Shown: in pieces, positions 1 through 8,565 of the stretch
Position numbering within the stretch: position 1 is the first letter of the stretch
Layout of the letters: every line of letters starts with the position of its first letter
NCBI GenBank assembly: GCA_963590165.1
Contig: CAVANO010000012.1
Span: forward strand, 24,189 to 88,188
Direction: 5' to 3'
Length of the DNA stretch: 64,000 nucleotides
Source of the DNA: UBA11524 sp963590165
Lineage (GTDB): Bacteria > Bacillota > Clostridia > Christensenellales > Aristaeellaceae
Notes under the pieces: model-generated
What the model saw: only the letters and a program-made list of their open reading frames with translations
Told to the model about the DNA's origin: nothing
Databases searched by the model: none
Translations under genes and position numbers: made by a program

Positions 1-518
1 TCATCCGGCTCTTCATCCGGGAAGTAGTACCGAACCGTCTCCTCGACCTCTTCGCGGAGGACATCCCAGCCTTCGCTGTCGTCGTCAAAGATGTCGGTGA
101 GCATGATGCGTTCGCCGGTTGTCATGTCATATGTTCTTGTGGTGAACTCCTGCCCGATCAGGTCGCGGTGATACGTCGTCCGCGCCTGCACCATGAAGCT
201 CATCCAGGTCAGACCGGTCTTGCTGTAGCGGATGGCAACATCGAGGCGGCTGTTCTTATCGCCGTTCGCCTTGCCCTTCTGCAGCGTCGGCGCGATTTCA
301 TCGACATACGCCTGTGCCAGCCCGTTAACCTCCTCATCCACGCTCTTGAGTGCCGTTTCCACCTTCCACAGGCGGACGCCGCTCTTATTGCTCTGCGTAG
401 TATCGTCATAGGAGGCGGTGACGCGGTGGCATTCCTGCATACCGCCCTCGGCAGAAGCTGCCGGAATCGCTGTCAGCAGCAGCGCCAACAGCAGCAAGCC
501 TGATAGGAGCCTTTTCAT
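1..518 (-). CDS. Secreted DUF3298/RsiV-like protein, probable polysaccharide deacetylase, 3' end outside window
   Basis: The reading frame is open from an ATG at 518 to the window edge, so only about 172 N-terminal residues are visible. A purine-rich AGGAG lies 8 bases before the ATG. The product starts with a signal peptide (KR, then a leucine-rich core ending near AASA) and continues into a DUF4163/DUF3298-type domain containing SKTGLTWMSFMVQAR and TRTYDMTTGERIMLTDIF. Both stretches are nearly repeated in the next gene (585-1934), which carries a NodB deacetylase domain after this region. By analogy with Bacillus PdaC architecture this is likely a cell-wall or polysaccharide deacetylase, but its catalytic half is not in the window. 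It is a tandem paralogue of its neighbour. Confidence 0.8.
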   Translation of the reverse strand, partial: MKRLLSGLLLLALLLTAIPAASAEGGMQECHRVTASYDDTTQSNKSGVRLWKVETALKSVDEEVNGLAQAYVDEIAPTLQKGKANGDKNSRLDVAIRYSKTGLTWMSFMVQARTTYHRDLIGQEFTTRTYDMTTGERIMLTDIFDDDSEGWDVLREEVEETVRYYFPDEEPD

Positions 519-584
519 CGGAGTTCTCCTTTCTGAAAATCTTATCATGAACAATCGTTTCGTTATGGCTGTCGTTGATTGCCG

Positions 585-1934
585 TCAATCATCTGTCGTA
601 ACCCCATCCAGGCACCGCCAGTAGGTCTGGTTGGGCTCCAGCGCAATGCCGCCGGAGGCAAAAAGCTCATCCACCGTCAGGAACATGTAACCGCGTTCCT
701 CAAGGCGCGGAATAAACTGCTGCGTTGCCTTTGCGGAGTTGTTCTTGATGTCGTGCATCAGAATAATGCCGCCGCTCTTGGTGCAGGATACGATCGTATT
801 CGCCGTCTTGGTCGGGTCAGGACCCGGATCCTCGCCGTCCCAGTCACGCGCCTCCGCCGTCCACTGAATCAGCGGCCAACCGACCTGATAGCTGCTCATC
901 CGCTGCCATTGTCCGCCGGGTGCGCGCGCATAGCTCGGTGCAATGCCAATCGTCTGGATGTGGATGCTGTTCACCTTGTCATACATCTTCAGGAACACGT
1001 CTGCGCTGTTTTCCATCGCGTAGAGATGCTCGTAGAAATGCGTCGCGACGGCGTGCCCCTCATCGTGCTCCTGCCGAACGAGGTACGGGAAACTCTTGAC
1101 ATTCTTGCCGAGTGCAAAGAACGTTGCCCGCGTGCCCGTTTCCATCAGCGCATCGAGGACATGCGGCGTTGACCACTGATTCGGGCCGTCATCGAACGTC
1201 AGCGCACAGAACTGGTACAGGCTCGCGTTGTCCGTCTGCTGCTGCGCCGTTTCCGTCATGTACTGCCGGATATCCGGATAATACAGCGTGACCTCCATCA
1301 GCTGCGGATGGTCAGGGTAGATCGACGGCAGATGCATCACCAGCGACATGCCGTGCAGCGTGAAGTCCGCCTGCTCAATGGCTTCACGGGTGCACAGGGC
1401 ATTCAGCTGTTCTTCGTCCGCCGTTTCGTCCGGATAATAAGTCTGCACGGTTTCGCGCACCGCGTCCGCAAGCAGATCCCATGCGGGCGAATCAGCCGGA
1501 AAAATGTCCGTCAGGCGGATTTGCTCGCCGGTTTCCATGTCGTACGTGCGCGTCGTGAAGAGCACCTGCTGCGTCTGCCGGTGATACACCTGACGTGCCT
1601 GCACCATGAAACTCATCCAGCTCAGACCCGTCCGGCTGCGCAGGATGCGGACATACAGCACGCTGTTTTCCGTGCGCTCCTTGCCAGGCTTGAGCAGCGC
1701 CGGCGAAAGCTGCGATGCGTAGTCATCCGCCAGCGCGTTCAGTTCCTCATTGACGGCTTCGAGGCACGTCGTGATGTGCCAGCACTGGACGCTCGCGCCT
1801 GTGCCGGTTGTCGAGGTAATCTTTTCCAGTGTTGCCTGATGACAGGATTGGATCGGCGTTGCTTCCGCCGAAGCCGTGATGCACAGCATCGCGCAAAGCA
1901 GACAGCACAGGAGCATGCTCATGCAACGCTTCAT
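585..1934 (-). CDS. Secreted DUF3298 + NodB-type polysaccharide deacetylase (PdaC-like)
   Basis: 449 residues. An N-terminal signal peptide (cysteine- and leucine-rich core ending ASA) is followed by a DUF4163/DUF3298 domain (about 40-225) and a polysaccharide deacetylase domain (about 235-445). Deacetylase motifs are visible in order: TFDDGP, the metal-binding HFYEH (position two is F where the family has S or T), RAPGG, ARDWDG and ILMHD. It should remove N-acetyl groups from peptidoglycan or another extracellular polysaccharide. The start overlaps the stop of ruvX by 4 bases (ATGA) and has an AGGAAGG Shine-Dalgarno, so it is the last or near-last gene of a housekeeping operon. A paralogue follows at 1-518. 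Confidence 0.88.
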   Translation of the reverse strand: MKRCMSMLLCCLLCAMLCITASAEATPIQSCHQATLEKITSTTGTGASVQCWHITTCLEAVNEELNALADDYASQLSPALLKPGKERTENSVLYVRILRSRTGLSWMSFMVQARQVYHRQTQQVLFTTRTYDMETGEQIRLTDIFPADSPAWDLLADAVRETVQTYYPDETADEEQLNALCTREAIEQADFTLHGMSLVMHLPSIYPDHPQLMEVTLYYPDIRQYMTETAQQQTDNASLYQFCALTFDDGPNQWSTPHVLDALMETGTRATFFALGKNVKSFPYLVRQEHDEGHAVATHFYEHLYAMENSADVFLKMYDKVNSIHIQTIGIAPSYARAPGGQWQRMSSYQVGWPLIQWTAEARDWDGEDPGPDPTKTANTIVSCTKSGGIILMHDIKNNSAKATQQFIPRLEERGYMFLTVDELFASGGIALEPNQTYWRCLDGVTTDD

Positions 1935-2650
1935 ACTTCGCCTTCCTGCGCGCGCAGGTTCTCATATTGATTGAACACCTGCTCGACCACTTGGGAGTCC
2001 TCCTCGACCACGAACATCATGCTGCCGTCGTCGGTCGGCTCGAGGCGTGTGATAAGCACCTGTTCCTCGCCGTCGGGGTTGTCCTCCAGCTCCAGCAGCA
2101 CGGCATATTCCTTTCTGTCATACGGCACGACCGCGCCGAAGCGGAATGCGACCTCCGAGCCATCCGGCGCTGTCAGCGTCACAAGCGGCTCCTCTTCGCC
2201 GAGCTCTGATTCCTCGATTTCGGCTGCTTGCGCGGCGTTCCGGCATGTGTCCAGATACTGCTGCAGGATGACTGCCGCCGCAACCTTGTCCACATTGTGC
2301 TTGCGCTCCGCGCGATGCATGTTGCCCTCAATCAGTGCATTCGTTGCGGTGACGGTCGTCAGGCGTTCATCCTGATAGAACACCGTCAAGCCGGCTTTTT
2401 CGAGCTGCTCGCAGAAGGCCTTAACCTTCGCAGACTGAAAGCCTGCCGTACCGTCCATATTCAGCGGCCAGCCGGACAGCACCTGCGTCGTGTCGTGCTT
2501 TTTGCAGATTTCCAGCACTTTGCGGACGTCGGGACCGTAGCCGACACGGTAAATCGTATCAATCGGCGTGGCAATCAGCCGCGATTCGTCCGACACGGCA
2601 ACGCCAATCCGCGCATCGCCGATATCCAGCGCAACGATTCTTTCGTTCAT
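1931..2650 (-). CDS. ruvX: RuvX/YqgF pre-16S rRNA nuclease fused to a DUF1292 domain
   Basis: 239 residues. Residues 1-140 are the YqgF RNase H-like fold: ALDIGDARIGVAVSD at the N-terminus with the first catalytic Asp, YQDERLTT in the middle and the VDKVAAAVILQQYL helix with the final Asp. YqgF matures the 5' end of 16S rRNA. After about residue 150 comes an acidic linker and then a DUF1292 (YrzB-type) domain (PLVTLTAPDGSEVAFRFG onward). In Bacillus yrrK and yrzB are separate neighbouring genes; here they form one reading frame, so the protein is longer than the usual 140 or so residues. The ATG at 2650 overlaps the upstream peptidase stop by 4 bases, which favours it over an in-frame codon at 2701. 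Confidence 0.88.
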   Translation of the reverse strand: MNERIVALDIGDARIGVAVSDESRLIATPIDTIYRVGYGPDVRKVLEICKKHDTTQVLSGWPLNMDGTAGFQSAKVKAFCEQLEKAGLTVFYQDERLTTVTATNALIEGNMHRAERKHNVDKVAAAVILQQYLDTCRNAAQAAEIEESELGEEEPLVTLTAPDGSEVAFRFGAVVPYDRKEYAVLLELEDNPDGEEQVLITRLEPTDDGSMMFVVEEDSQVVEQVFNQYENLRAQEGEV

Positions 2651-3927
2651 CGCACTTCCTCCGCAAACTGCTCCGCGCCCTTTCCGACAACCGCCAGACA
2701 CGGCGGCGTTGTCAGCACCTTCTGTGCAATTGCCATGACCATTTCCGGCGTCACCGCCTCGATTTCCTTGAGCGAGCGCTCATAGTCGGACGGCTTGCCT
2801 TTAATCAGCGTCGGACGACCCATCGCTTGCATGCGGCTGCCGGTGCTTTCCAGCCCCATCAGGTAGCCCGCACGAAGTTGCGTCTTGCTGTCGCGGAATT
2901 CCTTGTCCGTCATGCCATCCTTCAGGAAGCGCTTGACTTCCTTGTCGATTTCATCGAGCACGCGCTTGCCGTTTTTCGGGCTGATGCCTGCATAAATGCC
3001 GTACGTGCCGACCCCCTGATACGAATTCGGGAACGTGTAGATGGTATATGCCATGCCCAGTTCCTCGCGGATGCGCTGGAAAAGGCGCGAGGACATCGCG
3101 CCGCCGAGCACGTTGTTCATCACCGATGCAGCGAAAATATCTTTTTCGCCGTACGCAAATCCGGGATAACCCAGGCAGAGATGCATCTGCTCGGTGTCCT
3201 TCTCCTTCGCGAGCGTCACGCCCGTCAGCACCTGCTGCGGCGGAAGCGCCAGTGCACTGCCTTCGTTCGACCATGCACCGAAGGTGTCCAGCATCAGTTG
3301 ATGCACCTGCTCGGGATCGTAGCTGCCTGCAAGCGAAATAACCGTCTCTTTCGGGCAGTAATGCTTTTTCTTGTAGGCAACGAGGTCATCGCGCGTATAG
3401 CCGCTGACAAGCGCGGTCGTGCCAAGAATCGGACGCCCGAGGGACTGCGTGCCGAACTGTGCCTTTGCCAGCAGGTCATGCACCAAATCCTCCGGCGAAT
3501 CCTCGTCCATGGAGATTTCCTCCAGCACGACGCCGCGTTCCTTCTGCAGCTCGCCGTCATCGATGGTGGCATTCATCACCATGTCGCCGATAATGTCAAT
3601 CGCCAGTGCGATATCCTCATCAATCACCTTTGCATAGCAACATGTGCAGTCCTTGCCGGTAAAGGCGTTGAGCTGACCGCCGACCGCGTCCATTTCCTCG
3701 GCAATTTGGCGCGTTGTGCGCTTTTCCGTGCCCTTGAAAATCATGTGCTCGATGAAGTGCGACAGACCGTTTTCCGTTTCGCTCTCCATCATCGAGCCGA
3801 CATGCATCCACGCGCCGATGGAAACAGTACGCAGATGGGGCATTCTCTCTCCCAGCACGCGCAAACCATTGGGCAGCACCCATTCGTCGCGCATGCATTC
3901 ATTTGCTGCAGTTTTGCTTTGGGACAT
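2647..3927 (-). CDS. mlpA: M16 family zinc peptidase (MlpA/YmxG-like)
   Basis: 426 residues, the length of a single-chain M16B peptidase. The inverted zinc motif HFIEH lies near residue 57, with the downstream glutamate in the ERGVVLEEISM helix. The C-terminal half carries the pitrilysin-type SSRLFQRIREELGMAYTIY segment, giving the full two-domain clam-shell. It sits directly after pnp, the same order as pnpA-ylxY-mlpA in Bacillus although the ylxY-type gene is missing, and is translationally coupled to ruvX by a 4-base overlap. Substrates are unknown; the family cuts short peptides. The start is preceded by AAAGGAAA. A strong hairpin lies only 40 bases upstream of the ATG, between pnp and this gene. 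Confidence 0.87.
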   Translation of the reverse strand: MSQSKTAANECMRDEWVLPNGLRVLGERMPHLRTVSIGAWMHVGSMMESETENGLSHFIEHMIFKGTEKRTTRQIAEEMDAVGGQLNAFTGKDCTCCYAKVIDEDIALAIDIIGDMVMNATIDDGELQKERGVVLEEISMDEDSPEDLVHDLLAKAQFGTQSLGRPILGTTALVSGYTRDDLVAYKKKHYCPKETVISLAGSYDPEQVHQLMLDTFGAWSNEGSALALPPQQVLTGVTLAKEKDTEQMHLCLGYPGFAYGEKDIFAASVMNNVLGGAMSSRLFQRIREELGMAYTIYTFPNSYQGVGTYGIYAGISPKNGKRVLDEIDKEVKRFLKDGMTDKEFRDSKTQLRAGYLMGLESTGSRMQAMGRPTLIKGKPSDYERSLKEIEAVTPEMVMAIAQKVLTTPPCLAVVGKGAEQFAEEVR

Positions 3928-4150
3928 ACATTCTTTTTCCTTTTCTGCTTGGTCAGGTTGAAAAATAAAACTCGCAAAACCCGATTTGCAGGGATTTTGC
4001 GAGTTTTGCGGCAGGACTCATCGCACGTTTCGTGTTATCCCCCGGGCTGTATGGTTGACAAGATGCTCAAAGGTTTTGTGAAATTGCGATGATGCCGGAA
4101 TCAGTAAGAAGGAAAGCCTTCAAAACGAAGCGAAGCCTCCCCCGAAGGCC
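3928..4150 (-). other. pnp-mlpA intergenic region with hairpins
   Basis: This 223-base gap holds two minus-strand hairpins. A long AT-rich one is at 3967-4007 (listed separately). A weaker one pairs GAAGGC at 4144-4149, touching the pnp stop codon, with GCCTTC at 4116-4121. Between them a TTGTCA (minus strand, about 4054) is followed 16-17 bases on by GATAACA, a weak candidate promoter for mlpA that would place its transcript through the second hairpin. I see no coding sequence. Confidence 0.45.
3967..4007 (-). terminator. Intrinsic terminator after pnp
   Basis: Perfect 13-bp inverted repeat, AAAACTCGCAAAA at 3967-3979 and TTTTGCGAGTTTT at 3995-4007, separated by 15 bases. On the minus strand it is followed by TTTTATTTTT, so it reads as an intrinsic terminator or attenuator for transcripts leaving pnp. 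It lies 40 bases before mlpA, so the peptidase operon either depends on read-through or has its own start. Confidence 0.75.
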
Positions 4151-6313
4151 TTAGTTGCGGCCGTCACGGCGCGGCGGACGTGCACGGAAGCCTTCCGCGC
4201 GATGGGGTGCGGCTGCGCCGGGCTTGTTATCGTAGCTGATGTCGTTGCGGATGAGGTTCACACGACCCTGCGCATCAATCTCCGCAACCTTGACTTCCAG
4301 CGTGTCGCCGATCTTCACGACGTCTTCGACCTTCTCCACGCGGTGATCAGCCAGCTTGGAGATGTGAATCATGCCGTCCTTGCCGGGCAGCAGCTCGACA
4401 AACGCGCCGAAGTTCATGATGCGGACGACCTTGCCGGTATATACTTCGCCGACCTCGATGTCCTTCGCAATGCCTTCGATGATGCGGCGCGCCTTGGCGG
4501 CAGCCTCTGCATCAGGCGTGGAGATGAACACGCGACCATCGTCCTCGATGTCGATCTTGACACCCGTCTCAGCGATGATCTTGTTAATCATCTTGCCGCC
4601 GGGTCCGATCACCTCACGGATCTTCTCGGGATTGATGGTGAAGCGGATGATCTTGGGCGCATACTTGTTCAGCTCCGTGCGCGGCTGACCGATGCAGCTG
4701 AGCATCTTTTCGAGGATGAACAGACGACCCTTGAGTGCCTGCGCCAGCGCGGTTTCAAGAATCGTACGGTCGATGCCGGCAATCTTGATGTCCATCTGAA
4801 TGGCAGTGATGCCGTTCATGGAACCGGCGACCTTGAAGTCCATATCGCCCAGGAAGTCCTCCAGACCCTGAATGTCGGTCAGGACGGCCACCTTGCCGGT
4901 CTCGACGTCCTTAATCAGACCCATGGCAACACCTGCGACAGGTGCATGAATCGGCACGCCCGCGTCCATCAGGGATAGCGTCGAGCCGCACACGGATGCC
5001 ATGGACGAAGAACCGTTGGAGGAGAGGATTTCGCTCACCAGACGCATCGCGTAGGGGAACTCCTCCTCGGTGGGGATAACAGGCATCAATGCGCGCTCTG
5101 CCAATGCGCCGTGACCAATCTCGCGGCGGCCGGGGCTCTTGAGGCGGCCGGCTTCACCGGTGGCATACGGCGGCATGTTGTACTGGTGAATATAGCGCTT
5201 GAAGTCCTCGTTGGACAGACCGTCAAGCACCTGACCCTCGCTGGTCGGACCCAGCGTGGTGACCGTCAGCGCCTGCGTCTGACCGCGGGTAAACACAGCA
5301 GAACCATGTACGCGCGGCAGCACACCGACTTCGCACCAAATCGGGCGGATTTCCGTCACGCCGCGGCCGTCAGGACGAATGCCCTGCTCGATGATCTTCT
5401 TGCGCATGACTTCCTTGTTCAGGTAGTACAGCGCATCGGCGATTTCGGCTTCGCGCTCGGGGAACTGTTCCGCCAGCGCATCCAGCGTTTCCTGCTTGAC
5501 CTGCGCCTCGCGCTGCTGACGCTCCTGACGGTTGTAGGTCTCGAACACCCACACGCACTTGTCATACGCGAATTCGCGGACAGCGTGCTTCACATCGTCG
5601 CCGGTCACATTCAGCGGAACTTCAACCTTGGGCTTGCCGATTTCCGCGATGATCTTCTCCTGGAATTCCACCAGCTGCTTGATATACTGATGACCGAAGA
5701 GGATGGCATCAAGCATTGCCGCCTCGCTGACCTCGTTTGCACCGGCCTCCACCATCATGATGGCTTCCTTGGTGCCGGCAACGTAGACGTGCATGTCGCT
5801 CTTGGCGCGCTGCTCCTCATCGGGGTTAATGACATACTGACCGTCAACGCGGCCGACAACGACAGCGCCGGTTGGACCGTTCCACGGGATTTCGCTGACC
5901 GCGATCGCAATGGACGAACCGATCATTGCAGGAATTTCCGGCGGAACGTCCTGCTCAACGCTCAGAATCGTCACGACCACCTGCACGTCATTGCGCATGC
6001 CCTTGTTGAACAGAGGACGCAGCGGACGGTCAATCAGGCGGCAGGTCAGGGTTGCCTTTTCGGTCGGACGGCCTTCGCGCTTGATGAAGCCGCCGGGGAT
6101 TTTACCCACAGAGTACTGCTTTTCCTCCACGTCCACAGCCAGAGGGAAGAAGTCCACGCCGGGACGGGGTGTCGGTGCCATGGTCGCGTTGACCATCACG
6201 ACGGTGTCGCCCAGATGCACCCAGACGGAACCAGCCGCCTGTTCGCAGTATTTGCCGAATTCCAGCGTGAGCTCGCGCCCGGCCAGATCCATCGTATACT
6301 TTTTGCTTTCCAT
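4151..6313 (-). CDS. pnp: Polyribonucleotide nucleotidyltransferase (PNPase)
   Basis: 720 residues, full length. Two RNase PH cores are visible (GKIPGGFIKREGRPTE in the first; the second contains SPGRREIGHGALAERAL and SSNGSSSMASVCG), linked by the alpha-helical domain, then a KH domain (IREVIGPGGKMINKIIAETG near 560-580) and an S1 domain (GEVYTGKVVRIMNFGAFVEL near 625). The enzyme degrades RNA 3' to 5' by phosphorolysis and takes part in mRNA turnover. It follows rpsO as in most bacteria. The ATG has AAGGAGATT nine bases upstream. The long antisense frames over this gene are shadows of its codon bias. Confidence 0.97.
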   Translation of the reverse strand: MESKKYTMDLAGRELTLEFGKYCEQAAGSVWVHLGDTVVMVNATMAPTPRPGVDFFPLAVDVEEKQYSVGKIPGGFIKREGRPTEKATLTCRLIDRPLRPLFNKGMRNDVQVVVTILSVEQDVPPEIPAMIGSSIAIAVSEIPWNGPTGAVVVGRVDGQYVINPDEEQRAKSDMHVYVAGTKEAIMMVEAGANEVSEAAMLDAILFGHQYIKQLVEFQEKIIAEIGKPKVEVPLNVTGDDVKHAVREFAYDKCVWVFETYNRQERQQREAQVKQETLDALAEQFPEREAEIADALYYLNKEVMRKKIIEQGIRPDGRGVTEIRPIWCEVGVLPRVHGSAVFTRGQTQALTVTTLGPTSEGQVLDGLSNEDFKRYIHQYNMPPYATGEAGRLKSPGRREIGHGALAERALMPVIPTEEEFPYAMRLVSEILSSNGSSSMASVCGSTLSLMDAGVPIHAPVAGVAMGLIKDVETGKVAVLTDIQGLEDFLGDMDFKVAGSMNGITAIQMDIKIAGIDRTILETALAQALKGRLFILEKMLSCIGQPRTELNKYAPKIIRFTINPEKIREVIGPGGKMINKIIAETGVKIDIEDDGRVFISTPDAEAAAKARRIIEGIAKDIEVGEVYTGKVVRIMNFGAFVELLPGKDGMIHISKLADHRVEKVEDVVKIGDTLEVKVAEIDAQGRVNLIRNDISYDNKPGAAAPHRAEGFRARPPRRDGRN

Positions 6314-6611
6314 CAGTCAATCTCCTTGCTTGTCAGTCCACGGAGCTTTTTGCTCCATTTTAAGTCTCGCGCGGAGATGCTATCATATGAAAACCCCCGG
6401 CATCGGCTTGCGATTCGGGATTTTCAACGGATAACATCTCCGCCTTCGGCAACTTCGGCAACTTCGTTGCTTTTTCTTTTTTACCATGAGTTGCCGTACC
6501 ATGAATACCCTGCCTTTTGCAGCGAAAGCCGCCGCAGGCTTCCTGCCGAATTGCTCCGGCATTCCACCAGACGGCGGCTTCCGTGCAAAAAGCCGCCTTG
6601 ACGCTGCGGAA
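6314..6611 (-). promoter_or_regulatory. rpsO-pnp intercistronic region with competing hairpins
   Basis: 298 bases without a gene. On the minus strand, shortly after the rpsO stop, GGCGGCTT, AAGCCGCC and again GGCGGCTTTC occur in order (about 6590 down to 6525), so the middle element can pair with either outer one. Neither stem is followed by a T tract. In Enterobacteria the equivalent gap holds a terminator and an RNase III site through which PNPase controls itself; an analogous processing site is possible here but is inference only. No promoter consensus was found for pnp, which probably relies on the rpsO promoter. Confidence 0.35.
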
Positions 6612-6866
6612 TTACTTGCGCAGGTTCAGCTTGGCGATCAGCGCACGATAACGCTCGATGTCGGTCTTCTTCAGGTACTCCAGCAGGCCGCGGCGATGAC
6701 CAACCATCAGCAGCAGACCACGGTTGGAATGATGGTCGTTGCGGTTGTTCTTGAGGTGCTCGTTCAGGTGGTTGATGCGGTCGGTCAGCAGTGCAATCTG
6801 CACTTCAGGAGAACCGGTGTCGCCTTCATGCTGAGCATAGGCGGCGATGATTTCGCTCTTGGTCAT
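6612..6866 (-). CDS. rpsO: 30S ribosomal protein S15
   Basis: 84 residues, slightly shorter than the usual 88-89. It has the S15 signature: TGSPEVQIALLTDRINHLNEHL and the HHSNRGLLLMVGHRRGLL block that binds the 16S rRNA central domain, ending in the basic tail LIAKLNLRK. The ATG at 6866 is preceded by GGAGGA with good spacing; an in-frame ATG 30 bases upstream would add an uncharacteristic leader and lacks a Shine-Dalgarno. It is first in the rpsO-pnp unit, with a clear promoter at 6965-6993. Confidence 0.96.
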   Translation of the reverse strand: MTKSEIIAAYAQHEGDTGSPEVQIALLTDRINHLNEHLKNNRNDHHSNRGLLLMVGHRRGLLEYLKKTDIERYRALIAKLNLRK

Positions 6867-6964
6867 GGGTCTTTCCTCCATTTTATTATTCGGCAATCGC
6901 CTGTCCGCGCAGCACGCCGTCGGAGTCTCGAGCGTCCGCGCGGGCGGTTCACAAGCCGTTTATC

Positions 6965-6993
6965 ATTGTATCAGATTTTCCGCGGTTTGTAAA
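6965..6993 (-). promoter_or_regulatory. Sigma-A-type promoter of rpsO-pnp
   Basis: Reading the minus strand: TTTACA (6993-6988), exactly 17 bases, then TACAAT (6970-6965). This puts the start point near 6958, about 90 bases before the rpsO ATG. The leader between is GC-rich with the self-complementary CGCGCGGAC elements and may fold. Confidence 0.75.
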
Positions 6994-7065
6994 TGCCTAT
7001 TCCTCTCATTTCAACGGGAACGGCGAAATTTACATTTCCGTTTTCTGTTATTAAATTAATACGCC

Positions 7066-8514
7066 TTAATACGCCTTGGCAAAGTACATGACCTTCTTGG
7101 CCTTCTTGCCGCAGCACACGCACGTATCGCCGAACCATTCGCCTTCCTGGTCGAAGGGCATGTTACGCGAAGAGGCGTTGAACTTCTCCTTGATTTCGTC
7201 CTCGCAGGCCTGCTCGCCGCACCACATTGCCTTGGCGAAACCGCCGTCCACTGCCTTGGCCAGCTCATCCATGTTGTGGACGATATGCGTCTTTTCGTCG
7301 CGGAACTTCTTCGCCTGGTCAAAGAGCGTCTGCTGGATGTCGTCGAGCAGCTTCTTCAGCTCATCGGCGATGTTGTCCAGCGCAAGCGTCGTCTTTTCGC
7401 ACAGGTCGCGGCGGAACACGGTCACGACGCCGTTTTCCAAATCGCGCGGACCGACTTCAAGGCGAACCGGCACGCCCTTCATTTCCCAGTCGTTGAACTT
7501 GTAGCCGGCGGACACGGTGTCGCGGTCATCGAGCTTCGTGCGGATGCCTGCCGCCTTCAGCTCCTCATTCAGCTTCTCGCACGCTTCCATAACGCCGGGC
7601 TTATGCGCCGCAATCGGCAGGATGACCGCCTGAATCGGGGCGACACGCGGCGGCAGACGAAGACCGCGCTCATCGCCGTGCGTCATGATGATGGCGCCAA
7701 TCAGGCGCGTCGACGTACCCCAGCTCGTTTCCTGCGCATAGGTCAGCTTGCCTTCCTTGTTCTGGAACTGGATGCCGTACGCCTCGGCGAAATTCGTGCC
7801 GAAGTTATGGCTCGTGCCGGCCTGCAGTGCCTTGCCGTCCTGCATCATGGCTTCCATGGAGTACGTTGCGCGTGCGCCGGCAAACTTCTCCTTGTCCGAC
7901 TTCTGACCGACATACACCGGCAGCGCCATCACATTTTCCGCGACTTCCTGATAGACGCGCAGCATCTGCATCGTCTCTTCCTGTGCCTCTTCGGGCGTCG
8001 CGTGGATGGTATGACCTTCCTGCCAGAGGAATTCGCTCGTGCGCAGGAACGGGCGCGTCGCCTTCTCCCAGCGCATGACCGAGCACCACTGGTTGTATTT
8101 CATCGGCAGGTCGCGCCACGTCTGCACCCACTTCGCGTACATGGTGCAGAAGATGGTTTCGGACGTCGGACGAACTGCCAAACGTTCCTGCAGCTTTTCC
8201 GTACCGCCCTGCGTCACCCACGCAACTTCCGGCGCAAAGCCCTCGACATGCTCCGCTTCCTTCAGCAGCAGGCTTTCCGGAATCAGCATCGGGAAATACA
8301 CATTCTGATGACCCGTCTCCTTGAAGCGTTTGTCCATTTCCTCCTGAATGCGCTCCCAGATGGCATAGCCGTACGGGCGGACAATCATGCAGCCGCGCAC
8401 GGGCGCGTAATCGCACAGCTCAGTCTTGAGAATGACATCCGTATACCACTGCGAGAAGTCCTCATCGCGCGGCGTGATGTGGGTTACAAATTCCTGCTTC
8501 TTTTCCTTGGGCAT
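7066..8514 (-). CDS. proS: Prolyl-tRNA synthetase, short archaeal/eukaryote-like type
   Basis: 482 residues, the length of the type-3 ProRS that lacks the INS editing insertion. Class II features are visible: TGHQNVYFPMLIPESLL (motif 1 region), a motif 2 strand around VMRWEKATRPFLRTSEFLWQ, then GRATYSMEAMMQDGKALQAG-like segments and a C-terminal anticodon domain ending in a CVCCGKKAKKVMYFAKAY cysteine-containing tail. It charges tRNA-Pro. The start at 8514 has GGAGG nine bases upstream; the frame runs back into the T-box leader, so upstream codons are not used. Expression is controlled by the leader at 8566-8794. Confidence 0.95.
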   Translation of the reverse strand: MPKEKKQEFVTHITPRDEDFSQWYTDVILKTELCDYAPVRGCMIVRPYGYAIWERIQEEMDKRFKETGHQNVYFPMLIPESLLLKEAEHVEGFAPEVAWVTQGGTEKLQERLAVRPTSETIFCTMYAKWVQTWRDLPMKYNQWCSVMRWEKATRPFLRTSEFLWQEGHTIHATPEEAQEETMQMLRVYQEVAENVMALPVYVGQKSDKEKFAGARATYSMEAMMQDGKALQAGTSHNFGTNFAEAYGIQFQNKEGKLTYAQETSWGTSTRLIGAIIMTHGDERGLRLPPRVAPIQAVILPIAAHKPGVMEACEKLNEELKAAGIRTKLDDRDTVSAGYKFNDWEMKGVPVRLEVGPRDLENGVVTVFRRDLCEKTTLALDNIADELKKLLDDIQQTLFDQAKKFRDEKTHIVHNMDELAKAVDGGFAKAMWCGEQACEDEIKEKFNASSRNMPFDQEGEWFGDTCVCCGKKAKKVMYFAKAY

Positions 8515-8565
8515 GTTCTTTTCCTCCTTCAATCTGTTGACAATTGCCGACCCGAGGCGAAAGAA

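Noticed and set aside
4202..6601. Long plus-strand open frames opposite pnp
   Set aside because: They have no Shine-Dalgarno, encode His/Arg/Leu-rich chains typical of antisense frames in GC-rich genes, and pnp is certain on the other strand.
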